A stretch of DNA of 64,000 nucleotides from an uncultured Flavobacteriales bacterium (GCA_937899835.1 CALCCE010000305.1:1-64000); one strand, 5' to 3'; shown: positions 1 to 8,739, numbered from the stretch's first letter. Made by a program: numbers and translations. The notes: a model not told the origin generated them from the sequence alone.

Positions 1-91
1 ACATTCGAATGTGGTAAAAGAAGGCCTAATTTCAACATTGGGGGAATTTCAAATGAAAGGAAACAAATAACGGATATCGTAAAGAATGGGC

Positions 92-137
92 AAAGAAAAA
101 GGCCAACTCCACAATTGAAGAATGGCCCGTTTCTTTT
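92..137 (-). terminator. Possible terminator after the tail-collar genes
   Basis: On the minus strand a GGCCA/TGGCC stem with a long loop is followed by TTTTTCTTT. It lies just past the stop of the last tail-collar gene. The stem is only 5-6 bp before a mismatch, so this is weak. Confidence 0.3.
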
Positions 138-161
138 GTATAAGAAGGATTGTTTTAAGAA

Positions 162-734
162 CTAACTGCGTGATGGAAAAACTCCCTGAAGCGCTATGAT
201 GTAGTTCATTCCTAAGAAGGGTTGCCGGTTGTTGTAAGGGCTACTGTTTCCGGTATTGATCAAGGTCATTGAGCCTGTGACATCTCCACTGGCACCGGCC
301 AGATAGCCGCCTTCTGGTTCATCCAGGTAAAAATTGAAACTACCGTCAGTTTTAGAAAGATAGTTGCCATTGGGGTTTACCTCCTCGCCATCGCTGGTGC
401 TGACCTGAATGCCTGCCACGCCACTGAGTCGGTTGATAGCGATATGGCTGTGAGCTGCCAATTGGGTAATGTTGAGGGTAGTAGTTTCAACGCCTAACTT
501 TTGACCCAACTTTCGATTGGTAAGGCCCGGACCGTGCCCCGGGTGCATGCCCGATCGGCCGCGTAAATCAGGGAGTGCAAAAGTAGTGCGGCCATCTCCG
601 CCATAAGTAGTTCCCAAGAGCGAGAACAGCGCGCTGTTTGAGGCTATTGGCAGTAGTTGACCTTCGCAAAAGGCCCAACCACGAGGGGCAAAATTGCCCG
701 CAAAAATCATTATTTGTGCAAGAAAAGGATTCAT
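162..734 (-). CDS. Phage tail collar domain protein (MdpB-like), copy 3
   Basis: Tail-fibre/collar-type protein of about 190 aa, third in a minus-strand row of three paralogues. The N-terminal half carries the family signature, visible as NPFLAQIMIFAGNFAPRGWA followed by C-x-GQLLP, an ALFSLLGTTYGG segment and ALPDLRGR. The C-terminus ends FPSRS like its neighbours. The start is placed at the ATG beginning MNPFLAQ, because both paralogues begin at the equivalent residue; the frame stays open for about 29 more codons upstream but these are not conserved. No other phage structural genes are nearby, so I infer a chromosomal family rather than a prophage remnant. The function in Bacteroidota is not established; a trimeric collar or fibre fold is expected from the family. 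Confidence 0.9.
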   Translation of the reverse strand: MNPFLAQIMIFAGNFAPRGWAFCEGQLLPIASNSALFSLLGTTYGGDGRTTFALPDLRGRSGMHPGHGPGLTNRKLGQKLGVETTTLNITQLAAHSHIAINRLSGVAGIQVSTSDGEEVNPNGNYLSKTDGSFNFYLDEPEGGYLAGASGDVTGSMTLINTGNSSPYNNRQPFLGMNYIIALQGVFPSRS

Positions 735-769
735 TGTCTGTGTAATTTGTTGGTGGTTGTCTCTATTAA

Positions 770-1348
770 TTAGCTCCGTGAGGGATACACACCTTGCAAT
801 GCAATGATGTAATTGATACAACTGGAAGGAGACATGTTGTTGATAGACTGGCTATTTCCTGTGGTGCCAACGGTTACAGTTCCACCAACTACGGCACCCA
901 CTCCAGCCAGGAATTGGCCCGGGGTGTCTTCATCCAGGTAAAGGTTTTCGTTGGAGGAAGTGGCTGCAAGATAATTGTCTTTTGAGTTGGGGGAGATTCC
1001 TGTTCCTGAGTTGATTTCCAAATCAAAGGTGGCGGTGAGGTTGGTGAGATCTGCGTAGTGAAAGTGGGATGCCATCGTCAGCACGTTCATGTTGTATTCT
1101 TCAACACCGCCTCGTGCGCCCAGCTTTCGGGTCGTAAGGCCTGGACCGGTTCCAGCGTGTATAGGTAGCCGTCCACGCAAATCTGGCAGTGCAAAAGTGG
1201 AGCGTCCATCTCCACCATAAGTAGTGCCGATGAGGGAGAATAAGGCAGTATTAGATGATATCGCCATTAATTGGCCATCGCAAAAGGCCCAGCCACGAGG
1301 GGCAAAGTTGCCGCCGAACATGAGGATTTCCGCTATAAAAGGATTCAT
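770..1348 (-). CDS. Phage tail collar domain protein (MdpB-like), copy 2
   Basis: A 192-aa paralogue of the genes on both sides. It starts MNPFIAEILMFGGNFAPRGW and keeps the collar signature (GQLMA, ALFSLIGTTYGG, ALPDLRGRLPIH, GPGL). The C-terminal half diverges from the other copies (an NSKDNYLAA segment) but the last residues return to IIALQGVYPSRS. It sits 35 bp before copy 3 and 41 bp after copy 1, so the three are probably cotranscribed. The conserved head with a variable tail is typical of fibre-like proteins whose distal part meets a ligand; that is an inference from the family. Confidence 0.9.
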   Translation of the reverse strand: MNPFIAEILMFGGNFAPRGWAFCDGQLMAISSNTALFSLIGTTYGGDGRSTFALPDLRGRLPIHAGTGPGLTTRKLGARGGVEEYNMNVLTMASHFHYADLTNLTATFDLEINSGTGISPNSKDNYLAATSSNENLYLDEDTPGQFLAGVGAVVGGTVTVGTTGNSQSINNMSPSSCINYIIALQGVYPSRS

Positions 1349-1389
1349 TTATCTGAAGTTTTTTTGATCAATAAAAAGATTTAAAAGGA

Positions 1390-1968
1390 TCAATTTCTCG
1401 ATGGGAAAGTTCCTATCAAGGCAATGATGTAATGCACTGCTTCCCAGGGTTGCATGATGTAGGTTGCTTGGCTGCCACCTTGATTCGCAATTTGGAGGGT
1501 GCCTGTAAGTCCTGCCACGGTACCGTTCAATTTGGCGCCAGGGGTTCCAGAGCTAGCAAATAAGTTGCGCCCCGCTTCTGCGGTGGCAATGTATTGGTTG
1601 GCAGGGAAGACTTCCTCTGCTTCATTTTCATTGACCTGAACAAAGGGGGTAAATGTTAGAGGAGTGATGTCAGCAGTATGGGTGTGCGGAGGGAGGTTGT
1701 TTGAGTTGAGATTGACATATTCCATACCGGACCGCTGTCCCAGTTTAAAAGTGCTTAGTCCCGGTCCGTGTCCCGGATGAATCGGCGTGCGGCCCCTGAG
1801 ATCGGGCAGTGCAAAAGTAGTTCGACCATCGCCACCGTAAATCGTGCCGAGAATGGAAAATAGGGCCTGGTTTTGTGCAATAGACAGCAGTTGTCCATCA
1901 CAGTAGGCCCAGCCACGTGGAGCAAAATTTCCTCCGAACATGACTACTTGTCCAAGAAATGGGTCCAT
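1390..1968 (-). CDS. Phage tail collar domain protein (MdpB-like), copy 1
   Basis: A 192-aa paralogue and the first gene of the tandem set on the minus strand. It begins MDPFLGQVVMFGGNFAPRGW and carries GQLLS, ALFSILGTIYGG, ALPDLRGRTPIH and GPGL, ending IGTFPSRN. The start is set at the MDPFLG methionine by alignment with the paralogues; a methionine 12 codons upstream gives an unconserved extension. The middle region is the most variable part between the three copies. The promoter for the set should lie in the next 300 bases upstream, where I could not recognise a clear TAnnTTTG element. Confidence 0.9.
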   Translation of the reverse strand: MDPFLGQVVMFGGNFAPRGWAYCDGQLLSIAQNQALFSILGTIYGGDGRTTFALPDLRGRTPIHPGHGPGLSTFKLGQRSGMEYVNLNSNNLPPHTHTADITPLTFTPFVQVNENEAEEVFPANQYIATAEAGRNLFASSGTPGAKLNGTVAGLTGTLQIANQGGSQATYIMQPWEAVHYIIALIGTFPSRN

Positions 1969-2283
1969 AGAAATGAAGATTATTGAGTGAGTAAAAAAAT
2001 ACAACGTAAAGGGCGGTGGGAATGGGAGACAGCGAGGAGTTGCCCTTGCATAAATTTACCTCGCTACATCATCTATGCGTGGACCCAAATTAGAACACTT
2101 TGGAAATAATCGATAGTAAATCCCAATCCAATTGAAATTTTCAGGGGAAAACCCCTTTTATGCAACGTATAAATACGCTAATGGTGCTTAGCTTTTGACG
2201 AATAAGCTATCAGATGTTTGAATGGAAACTGGTGTCGGGCGCAATTTTTTACTGCCCAAAAGTGGTCAAAAAAGGCGGTCGAT
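1969..2283. other. Intergenic region, no gene seen
   Basis: This 315-base stretch separates the first tail-collar gene from the repeat lipoprotein. I see no credible coding sequence. It contains a short perfect hairpin at 2143-2156 (AGGGG-AAAA-CCCCT) followed by TTTTA on the plus strand, which could be a small terminator, although both flanking genes read on the minus strand. Confidence 0.5.
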
Positions 2284-3948
2284 CTATTGATCGCGCCAAC
2301 CACTAATTTGGAAAAACAGCGTGTCCGACTTGGGGCGTTGAAAATACCGATTGGCAATATCGTTGCCATTTTTGGTGGTCTCTACTGTTCGCCAGCCACC
2401 TCGGGTAAATTTAAACTCGGTGCGGGTTCCGGTTTTCCGAAGCACAATAAAGTACCTGCCCTGTGCATCCTTTTGCATGGCATAGTCATTCGCATTGGGG
2501 TCCCAATTATTTAAGCTACTCGCAAAATAAAGGGTCGCTTTCTTAGGCGTATTTTGGGGCAAGCGATTCACAACAATGACCAGAGGAGAAGCTTTCGACC
2601 AGGTCGAGGGCATGTCTTTCCAGCCATCTACTCTTAGGGCTACTTCTTTGTTGCCTCGGTAGCGCATTTTGCGATTAGCGCGTTCTGATCCGAAAGCATC
2701 CACCTCTGCCGACTCCCAGTTGCCGCGGGTCAGTTTGAACTCATGCGGTTTGTAGTAAGTAGGAAGGTTCAGGCGGTATTGGCCATCTTTCCCTTTTTTG
2801 AATTCGTAGCGAGAGGCTGAACCTCTCCAGCCGTTCATAGATCCAGAGAGGTAAATTCGTGCATTTTCCGGAGTATTTGCGGGCAGTTCTTCAATCACAA
2901 ACGTAACTGTTTGGCCCTCAATTCGCTTTAGGTCCCGCCAATTCTCTACCTTGATGTAAAGGGTATCTTGGCCACTAGTAGGCCGGTGTTTGCGGTTGTC
3001 CATTTCATTCCCGAATTGATCCACCTCTACGGTGCCCCAATCTCCTCGGGTGATTTTAAACTCAAGATCTTTGCTTTTGGCCGGTAAATTAATGCCCCAT
3101 CTACCATCGGGCAATTGCTTAAAACTCAGGCGTTGGTCCCTGGGGTACCAGTTGTTGAAATTTCCCACCAGATAGATGTCGTCATCCGCTGGTGTCGACT
3201 GAGGTAGTTCATCTAAAATAAGGGTAACACTGCTACTTTGTTGTTTTTCTAAATCCTCCCAGGTTTGTACCGACACAAAAACCGTATCGCGCTGGCCAAA
3301 AGTGAGCTTCCGATGGGGCAACTCGTGCCCAAATTCATCCCCTTCGCTTGCTGCCAATGAGCCACGGATGATTTTGTACTCATAATCGGTGGCATTGGAC
3401 GGTTTGGGCAACGTAAGAATCTGGCGGCCGTCCACATCATTTTCGAATTGGTAGTTGGTATCCGCTTCCCCCCAGTTGTTAAAAGACCCCGTAATCATGA
3501 TTTCATCCGCATTGGGCGTGTTCTCGGGGAGGTCGGTCAATACCAGGGTCACCTTAGAGCAATTCAGTGGATTCAGGTCGTGCCAACTGGCCACGGAAGC
3601 CACAATCGTATCTTTCGACACATAGCGGTAGCTGCGGTTGCTAATGTTGTTGCCGCACTCGTCGGCCTCTACAGTAGTCCAGTCGCCTCGGGTGAATTTG
3701 AATTCTACCGTGCCAAAGCCTTTTGGCAAGGTCACTGCCCAAGAGCTATCCGGTTGGCGGATCAATTGAAAGCTTTGGTCTCCCGGATCCCAGAAATTGA
3801 AATTTCCAGCAATGAAAATAGGCGTGCCGGGAGGTGTATTGGCCGGCAACGACTCTACACGAATGGTCAACTGTTCACAGCTACCGAAAAGCAACCCGGC
3901 AGCCAGCCACCAAATCCAAATGGGAATATGTAATCCTCGGACGCTCAT
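2284..3948 (-). CDS. Lipoprotein with five tandem starch/glycogen-binding-like domains
   Basis: About 554 aa. The signal MSVRGLHIPIWIWWLAAGLL ends in an LFGSC lipobox, so it should be a lipid-anchored envelope protein. The mature part is five repeats of roughly 105 aa, each with a GNFNxW-like strand and a core reading EFKFTRGDW...VE...G...NR. I read the fold as CBM20/CBM48-type (E-set, glycogen-recognition like). No catalytic domain is present. The ATG at 3948 overlaps the upstream response-regulator stop as ATGA, which implies translational coupling; a methionine four codons upstream is less likely. I infer a surface or periplasmic glucan-binding or sensory accessory of the two-component system. 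Binding is not proven. Confidence 0.85.
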   Translation of the reverse strand: MSVRGLHIPIWIWWLAAGLLFGSCEQLTIRVESLPANTPPGTPIFIAGNFNFWDPGDQSFQLIRQPDSSWAVTLPKGFGTVEFKFTRGDWTTVEADECGNNISNRSYRYVSKDTIVASVASWHDLNPLNCSKVTLVLTDLPENTPNADEIMITGSFNNWGEADTNYQFENDVDGRQILTLPKPSNATDYEYKIIRGSLAASEGDEFGHELPHRKLTFGQRDTVFVSVQTWEDLEKQQSSSVTLILDELPQSTPADDDIYLVGNFNNWYPRDQRLSFKQLPDGRWGINLPAKSKDLEFKITRGDWGTVEVDQFGNEMDNRKHRPTSGQDTLYIKVENWRDLKRIEGQTVTFVIEELPANTPENARIYLSGSMNGWRGSASRYEFKKGKDGQYRLNLPTYYKPHEFKLTRGNWESAEVDAFGSERANRKMRYRGNKEVALRVDGWKDMPSTWSKASPLVIVVNRLPQNTPKKATLYFASSLNNWDPNANDYAMQKDAQGRYFIVLRKTGTRTEFKFTRGGWRTVETTKNGNDIANRYFQRPKSDTLFFQISGWRDQ

Positions 3949-4724
3949 TGGTCCATCCAAGCCATGAATTTAGGAGCCTTCACCCGGCTGATTAGAATAT
4001 CCTGGTCGACCTCGGGCACCAGTTCTACCTTCAGCCGGCTATTGAAGTGGCGACTTACTTTTCCAATCGAATCGATGTGGGCCATAAAGGTGCGGTTGAG
4101 TCGAAAAAACGCTTGCGGGTTGAGCATCGTTTCCAATTGTTCCAATTTGTAGTCGATGATCACCCGCTTTTTCTGATGCGTAACCAGGTAAACCAAATTG
4201 TCGTCCGCATAAAAATACGCCACTTCACCTACACCCATATGTTTAATCTGGTCTCCCACTTTTGCAATAAACCGGGTTTTGTAGCTGGGTTTTTGCAGTT
4301 CACGCAATTGACGCAATTGTGCTTCGGAAAAAAAGGTGCTGCTGCTGACCGGTGTTTCCGAACTCGAACCTTTCCAGCGCTGAAGTTTGTCTAATGCTTT
4401 CTGTAAAGCAGCTTCCTCTACTGGCTTCAACAGATAATCAATGCTGTTTAGCTGAAAGGCCCTTATGGCATATTCATCAAAAGCCGTGGTGAAAATTACC
4501 GGAGCTTCCACCTTGCAATGGTCAAAAATTTCAAAGCTGATACCGTCCGAAAGTTGAATGTCCAAAAACATGGCCTCTGGTTGTGGATTTTCGTTCAACC
4601 ACTCGATGGCTTCTTCCACCGAATCGATGCAATCGATCACCTCAATAGTGGGTTCTACTTTGGCAAGCAGGCGCTGCAACTCGGCTTGTGCATGCGGTTC
4701 GTCTTCGATAATCAGCACTTTCAT
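3945..4724 (-). CDS. LytTR-family response regulator
   Basis: A 259-aa cytoplasmic response regulator. The receiver domain (about residues 1-120) has the acidic pocket IIEDEP and the phosphoacceptor D55 in AMFLDIQLSD, then the conserved T in VIFTTAFDEYA and K in YLLKPVE. The C-terminal LytTR DNA-binding domain (about 150-257) shows the F-RLNRTFMAHI core. It overlaps the kinase gene upstream and the repeat-lipoprotein gene downstream, each by an ATGA, so the three are one translationally coupled operon. Targets are unknown; LytTR proteins usually bind direct repeats near promoters. Confidence 0.95.
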   Translation of the reverse strand: MKVLIIEDEPHAQAELQRLLAKVEPTIEVIDCIDSVEEAIEWLNENPQPEAMFLDIQLSDGISFEIFDHCKVEAPVIFTTAFDEYAIRAFQLNSIDYLLKPVEEAALQKALDKLQRWKGSSSETPVSSSTFFSEAQLRQLRELQKPSYKTRFIAKVGDQIKHMGVGEVAYFYADDNLVYLVTHQKKRVIIDYKLEQLETMLNPQAFFRLNRTFMAHIDSIGKVSRHFNSRLKVELVPEVDQDILISRVKAPKFMAWMDQ

Positions 4725-5863
4725 ACGAGGGGTTTTACAGGAATAATAACGGTGAATTCAGTTTCAGTTTCGATTACTTCTACCTCCCGGTTGCTGATGT
4801 AAGCGTAGCGGCTTCGAATGTTTTGAAGTCCGATTTCGGAGGAGTAGCCCACCGAAGTCTTTTTTTGCAAATTGTTGCTCACTTGAATGCGATGGTCGGC
4901 CGTCGAGTTGATGGTAATGGTGAGGGGGCGCTTTCGTGAAATGATGTTGTGCTTGATGGCATTTTCGATGAGCATTTGAAGGGTCAACGGAGCAATCTGA
5001 CTCGTCATCAATTCTTCCTCGATGTGGAGTTTGAATTCCAGGTTGTTGGAAAACCGCAACTCCAAAAGTTCAATGTAGGCTTGGAGTACTTCAATCTCAT
5101 CCTTCAGAGCAATAACTTCTTTGTTTTTGTTTTCCAACACGTAACGGTATACCTGTGATAGTTGCCGGATGAAGTTGGCAGCATATTCAGGGTTGGAGTA
5201 AACCAATGAACTCAGTGTGTTGAGGCTGTTGAAAAGAAAGTGCGGATTCACCTGGTTTTTCAACATTTCAAACTGCGTCTCGATGTTCTCTTTCTTAAAC
5301 CGTTCGATCTCTACCAACGAATTCCGCCAGTTGGTTAGTAGAAAAAAACTGAGATCCACCGATACAAAAATCAGGGTAACCGAAGCCACCACTGCAATGG
5401 TGATCATTTCATTGAACAAGCCAATGAATCCAGATCCTGCAAACAGGAATATGAAGGCAGTACGGGTCAGTACAATCAAACCAGCGGCAAAGGCAATGTT
5501 GGCTGCTGCTTGCGTAATGAATCGTGATAAGGGACGCGTTGTCCACGGCATGTAGGTATTGAGGCGTCTGTTGATTCTGCGGGTGCCATCAACGATAAAA
5601 AAGGCCATGATGACCGAGATGAAATAATCTAAAGGCGCTTCAAAGAGTGGATAGTTGCGGTAGGAGAGTGCGAACACCAAATCGATTAAAAGACGAACAG
5701 TGATGCCCAAGGCAATGATGCCCACCATGCGAAGCCCGATGTTCCAATCAGGATTCTTGAATCTAAATTGGGAAAAAGAAGTCAGAGCAGCGCTTTTTTT
5801 AGGAGATGAATCAAAACCCTTACCAAGCCACGCTAAGGTAGTTATTCCTGCAAGTTTGTACAT
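4721..5863 (-). CDS. LytS-type sensor histidine kinase
   Basis: A 380-aa inner-membrane kinase of the His_kinase (PF06580) class. About four hydrophobic segments lie between residues 45 and 178 with no large extracytoplasmic sensor domain. The phosphoacceptor is H208 in the motif NQVNPHFLFNSLN, and the N-box is LQMLIENAIKHN near residue 301. It is the first gene of the operon and overlaps the response-regulator start as ATGA. The annotated ATG gives a 45-aa polar N-terminus before the first membrane segment; a start at residue 46 (MVGII) is possible. The absence of a sensor domain makes the downstream glucan-binding-like lipoprotein an interesting candidate partner. Confidence 0.93.
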   Translation of the reverse strand: MYKLAGITTLAWLGKGFDSSPKKSAALTSFSQFRFKNPDWNIGLRMVGIIALGITVRLLIDLVFALSYRNYPLFEAPLDYFISVIMAFFIVDGTRRINRRLNTYMPWTTRPLSRFITQAAANIAFAAGLIVLTRTAFIFLFAGSGFIGLFNEMITIAVVASVTLIFVSVDLSFFLLTNWRNSLVEIERFKKENIETQFEMLKNQVNPHFLFNSLNTLSSLVYSNPEYAANFIRQLSQVYRYVLENKNKEVIALKDEIEVLQAYIELLELRFSNNLEFKLHIEEELMTSQIAPLTLQMLIENAIKHNIISRKRPLTITINSTADHRIQVSNNLQKKTSVGYSSEIGLQNIRSRYAYISNREVEVIETETEFTVIIPVKPLV

Positions 5864-6093
5864 AGAAGGGAGCGTGCAAGGTGTGGAAAGATCGTATTTG
5901 AAAAAGGGAGGTAGACTCTTGTTCTCAAAGCGTTTTCGACCCGATGAAATAAAAGATCAGCCTTTGAAGATAGGAGGTGATAAAGGATAGATTAGCTAAA
6001 AATGGGTGAACCTTCAAAAAGCGAGTGTGAAGTTTAGAATTTGCCATTTGAGATGAAGGTTTATTATTGAAAAGCTAAGTGAGTGAAAAAGAA

Positions 6094-6120
6094 AATCCCG
6101 AGGAGTAGCCACTCGGGATT
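6094..6120 (-). terminator. Intrinsic terminator after the small secreted protein
   Basis: AATCCCGAG and CTCGGGATT form a perfect 9-bp stem with a 9-nt loop. On the minus strand it is followed by TTCTTTTTC. It lies 31 bases past the stop of the 128-aa gene. Confidence 0.8.
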
Positions 6121-6150
6121 GTTCTTGATAGTAGGTAGATAGATGGTCGA

Positions 6151-6537
6151 TCAATAAGTAGCAGTGCTACGGTCTTTCGTGATGACTTTTTCAGCTACTA
6201 CAGTTCCGTTTTCGATTACTTCTATACGGTATTGGCCAGCGGGGAATTCTGCAATATCGTAGGTGGTTCTTACTTGATTGTTTTTACGGATGCGATCAAC
6301 ATAAATTAATGAACCTGAATTGGTTAGTATTCTAACTTTCACGGTGGACCGATCATTTTTTATCATTCGAAATTCGATACGATCGTCACCGAGAGGGGTA
6401 ATTGCAGTTTGTGTTTGAACCAGGTGTGGACGGTTTTCGTCGGTGCGGCTTTTTTTATCTTTTTTTCCTCCGGCATAGGTAGAAAGGCCAAGCATTAGGA
6501 GGGCGAAAAGGGTGAGAAGTAATGAGCGGATATTCAT
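6151..6537 (-). CDS. Small secreted protein, beta-sandwich like, unknown function
   Basis: 128 aa with a clear signal peptide (MNIRSLLLTLFALLMLGLST, cleavage near YAGG) followed by a lysine-rich linker. The rest resembles the small Ig-like fold seen in T9SS sorting domains and DUF3244-type proteins: a strand VKVRILTNSGSLIYVDRI and a final AGQYRIEVIENGTVVAEKVI. There is no YPNP motif, so I do not call it a true sorting domain. It is monocistronic, with its own terminator 31 bases downstream. Function unknown; a small periplasmic or surface protein is the most I can say. Confidence 0.75.
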   Translation of the reverse strand: MNIRSLLLTLFALLMLGLSTYAGGKKDKKSRTDENRPHLVQTQTAITPLGDDRIEFRMIKNDRSTVKVRILTNSGSLIYVDRIRKNNQVRTTYDIAEFPAGQYRIEVIENGTVVAEKVITKDRSTATY

Positions 6538-6878
6538 TGTAGTAGTTGTTAGGATTGAAATTCTAAACGAAGATATTGGAAGCTTTTCGCTGCTCCGGGC
6601 ACTATTGGGTGAACCGACAAATCAGTAGGGTGAACTGAAAGAATAGAGCAGTTGAGCCAGAAGAGGGCAGGGCGGTGCTACAGCTAAGCTTGGGGAATCG
6701 GTGAGACCCGGCTTGAGGTCGACCCACGCATTAGAGAGGAAAAATGCAGAACGTGAAAGCAGCTGTTTTAAAAAGCCGAAAGCCGCTCAAAGGCGGCTTT
6801 CGGATGGTAAGAAAAAAGAAGTGAATTTCAATCCTATGTGAACCTTATAGCGGCTCAAGCTTTACCTGATTGTCAGTA
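6538..6878. other. Intergenic region with a terminator
   Basis: The 341 bases between the small secreted protein and the four-domain T9SS protein hold no gene I can support. They contain the strong hairpin at 6776-6803, listed separately, and presumably the promoter of the 128-aa gene, which I could not pinpoint. Confidence 0.6.
6776..6803 (-). terminator. Intrinsic terminator of the four-domain T9SS protein
   Basis: A perfect 11-bp stem (CCGAAAGCCGC / GCGGCTTTCGG) with a 6-nt loop. On the minus strand it runs into a T tract (CTTTTTAAAAC). It lies 75 bases past the stop codon at 6879. Confidence 0.85.
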
Positions 6879-8558
6879 TTACCTGACGATGAGTTTGGTT
6901 ACTTTTTTCTCACCACGATCATTGGCAACCGAAAGGAAATAAATTCCTGATTGCAGTTCCCCGCCAGTAATCACAACGCGACTACCAGTGAAGCCTAATT
7001 CTTGTTTTACCAATTTACCGGTAACGTCCATCAATACCAGGTCATGACGACCAACTGAGGTAAATTCTACAGTAGTAAAATCTTCAAATGGATTAGGATA
7101 AACTGCGAACTGAGGTCCGGAAGACAACTCAGGTACACTCACCGTGCTAACATCGCAAGAACTGAAAATAAAGATGGGCAGTGTGGTGTCGTTGCTGGAA
7201 GTACGGGTAACCTCGCGGTTCCATCCGCCAATGCCGTTGGATACAGCACAGGCTACAGCGGTATCGCCATCGAACTCTTCGTTGGATTGATCGTTGGGAT
7301 CACCATTCACATATTTGTATTGGAAGGTAGCAGGACAAACTTCAACCGTGGTAGCAAAAATACCAGCAGGATCTACCAAGGAAAGGGGCAATGCACCACT
7401 TTGCCAGTTGGGAGTAGTGAAATTACCCATTACCCAAATGGTGTCGGCAGGTACACTCTGCGACATGTCTACTGAAAAAGTAACGTCTGCAGGAGCAGGC
7501 ACCGGACCACAAGGGCCAGTTTCATTAAAGCAAACTACAGGCACAGTTTGAGCCGTAGTAGCAGTAGTATTGAATTGGCGGTTGGCTACACCTTCCCAGT
7601 TGGTGTTGCCACCTACCAGGTTTTGGAATTTGTATTCCCAGTTGGTGTTGTTGGCAATTTGAAGGGTTACTGTCCAAATCCCATCATTGTCAGGATCAGA
7701 AAGCTGTGTTCCTGGTGATGGCCAGCCGTTGAAAGCGCCAGCGATAGCAACACTGTCAGGAGCAGGACAAGCGTTAGACATGTCTACCTGAAAGGTGACG
7801 TCAATCGTGTCAAGTACCGGACCGGCAACACATGGGCCACAAGCACCATAACAATGAGGACCTTCGATAACGTCAGCGGTAACGTCCAATTTGCGGTCGT
7901 TGCCAAAACCTCCGGCACCACCACAAACGGTGTCGGTTACACTCTCCGCAGTACCCCAATCGAGGGTGTCACGAAATTTGTAAGTGATTTGACCAGCCAT
8001 AGCGTAGGTGTAGTTGGTAAAAATACTGTCACCATCAGGATCGTACATTCTCACCGGAACCGAATAACCGTCCCAAGAACCCATGGCGTTTACCAGATGG
8101 TTGGGCTGCAAGTGGTTGCGCATGTCGGCCTTGAGCTTCACAAAGTTCAACCCGGTAGGAGCAGCTCCTCCAAAAGTAACGGCAGCCAGAGTAGTATCTG
8201 AATGCACCCAAAAATAACGGTTGCTATTTCCGGTTCCTTCATCTACCGTAGCTACTGCGGCTACAGTTTCTTCACTACCCCAGGCAGTGTCATTGATGAA
8301 CTTGAACTCATAATAGCCTGTGGGAATAGAAACGGTCACGTCATAGATACCGTCGGAGTTACCGTCGGTCAACATAGTACCGTTCGGATCCCAATCTCCA
8401 TTAGGGTTACCGGCAGCTGCCTGGAAACTACCGGCAACATGAACCCCGGCAGGTGATGCGGTAACGCCATTCATGTCGACTTGGAAAGTAACGTTGTGCT
8501 GCGCGCTCAACGAACCCATCGACAATAAGGCAAGAATCAAGATGTAGATTTTTTTCAT
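6879..8558 (-). CDS. T9SS-exported protein with four carbohydrate-binding-like domains
   Basis: 559 aa with a signal peptide (MKKIYILILALLSMGSLSAQ) and about four E-set/CBM20-like modules of 105-115 aa. They begin near VTFQVDMNG (residue 22), FVKLKADM (130), VTFQVDMSNACP (255) and VTFSVDMSQSVP (360), with GAFNGW and YKFQN-type strands. The C-terminus is a T9SS type A sorting domain (FAVYPNPFEDF ... GIYFLSV ... KVTKLIVR), so it should be exported to the surface. No catalytic module is present, so I infer a starch-binding surface protein. The upstream gap carries one of the five shared 17-bp dyads (8590-8606) between plausible -33 and -7 elements, which places it in the maltodextrin regulon. 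Confidence 0.88.
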   Translation of the reverse strand: MKKIYILILALLSMGSLSAQHNVTFQVDMNGVTASPAGVHVAGSFQAAAGNPNGDWDPNGTMLTDGNSDGIYDVTVSIPTGYYEFKFINDTAWGSEETVAAVATVDEGTGNSNRYFWVHSDTTLAAVTFGGAAPTGLNFVKLKADMRNHLQPNHLVNAMGSWDGYSVPVRMYDPDGDSIFTNYTYAMAGQITYKFRDTLDWGTAESVTDTVCGGAGGFGNDRKLDVTADVIEGPHCYGACGPCVAGPVLDTIDVTFQVDMSNACPAPDSVAIAGAFNGWPSPGTQLSDPDNDGIWTVTLQIANNTNWEYKFQNLVGGNTNWEGVANRQFNTTATTAQTVPVVCFNETGPCGPVPAPADVTFSVDMSQSVPADTIWVMGNFTTPNWQSGALPLSLVDPAGIFATTVEVCPATFQYKYVNGDPNDQSNEEFDGDTAVACAVSNGIGGWNREVTRTSSNDTTLPIFIFSSCDVSTVSVPELSSGPQFAVYPNPFEDFTTVEFTSVGRHDLVLMDVTGKLVKQELGFTGSRVVITGGELQSGIYFLSVANDRGEKKVTKLIVR

Positions 8559-8589
8559 AATCCCTTGCTAATTAGGTTAATCGTTAGTA

Positions 8590-8606
8590 ATTGTACTAAA
8601 TACACT
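8590..8606. promoter_or_regulatory. Proposed maltodextrin operator, site D
   Basis: ATTGTA-CTAAA-TACACT. It fits the 17-bp dyad with one left-half mismatch. It lies between a minus-strand TTTG (8613-8610) and a weak -7 element (TACTAACG, 8589-8582) of the four-domain T9SS protein, in the gap shared with the divergent GH13 gene. Confidence 0.6.
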
Positions 8607-8705
8607 TTCCAAAGGTAATTCAATATTTTTAATATTCCCAAATCGTTATCTGAATTTGACTTTCTCGAAAAAACCGTGTTTAGTTGTACGGTTCAGAAGA
8701 AGGTG

Positions 8706-8713
8706 TATTTTTG
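8706..8713 (+). promoter_or_regulatory. -7 promoter element of the GH13 gene at 8740
   Basis: TATTTTTG matches the Bacteroidota -7 consensus TAnnTTTG exactly. A GTTG at 8683-8686 sits 19 bases upstream as a -33 element. The gap to the ATG is 26 bases, nearly the same as at the other promoters of this locus. Confidence 0.55.
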
Positions 8714-8739
8714 ACAATAAGCCCATAATTTTACCGGTA

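Noticed and set aside
162-1968. Prophage or phage remnant
   Set aside because: Only tail-collar-type genes are present, with no capsid, terminase, integrase or attachment repeats.
8676-8692. CGTGTT-TAGTT-GTACGG as a sixth operator
   Set aside because: The left arm fits partly but the right arm does not match TACACT.
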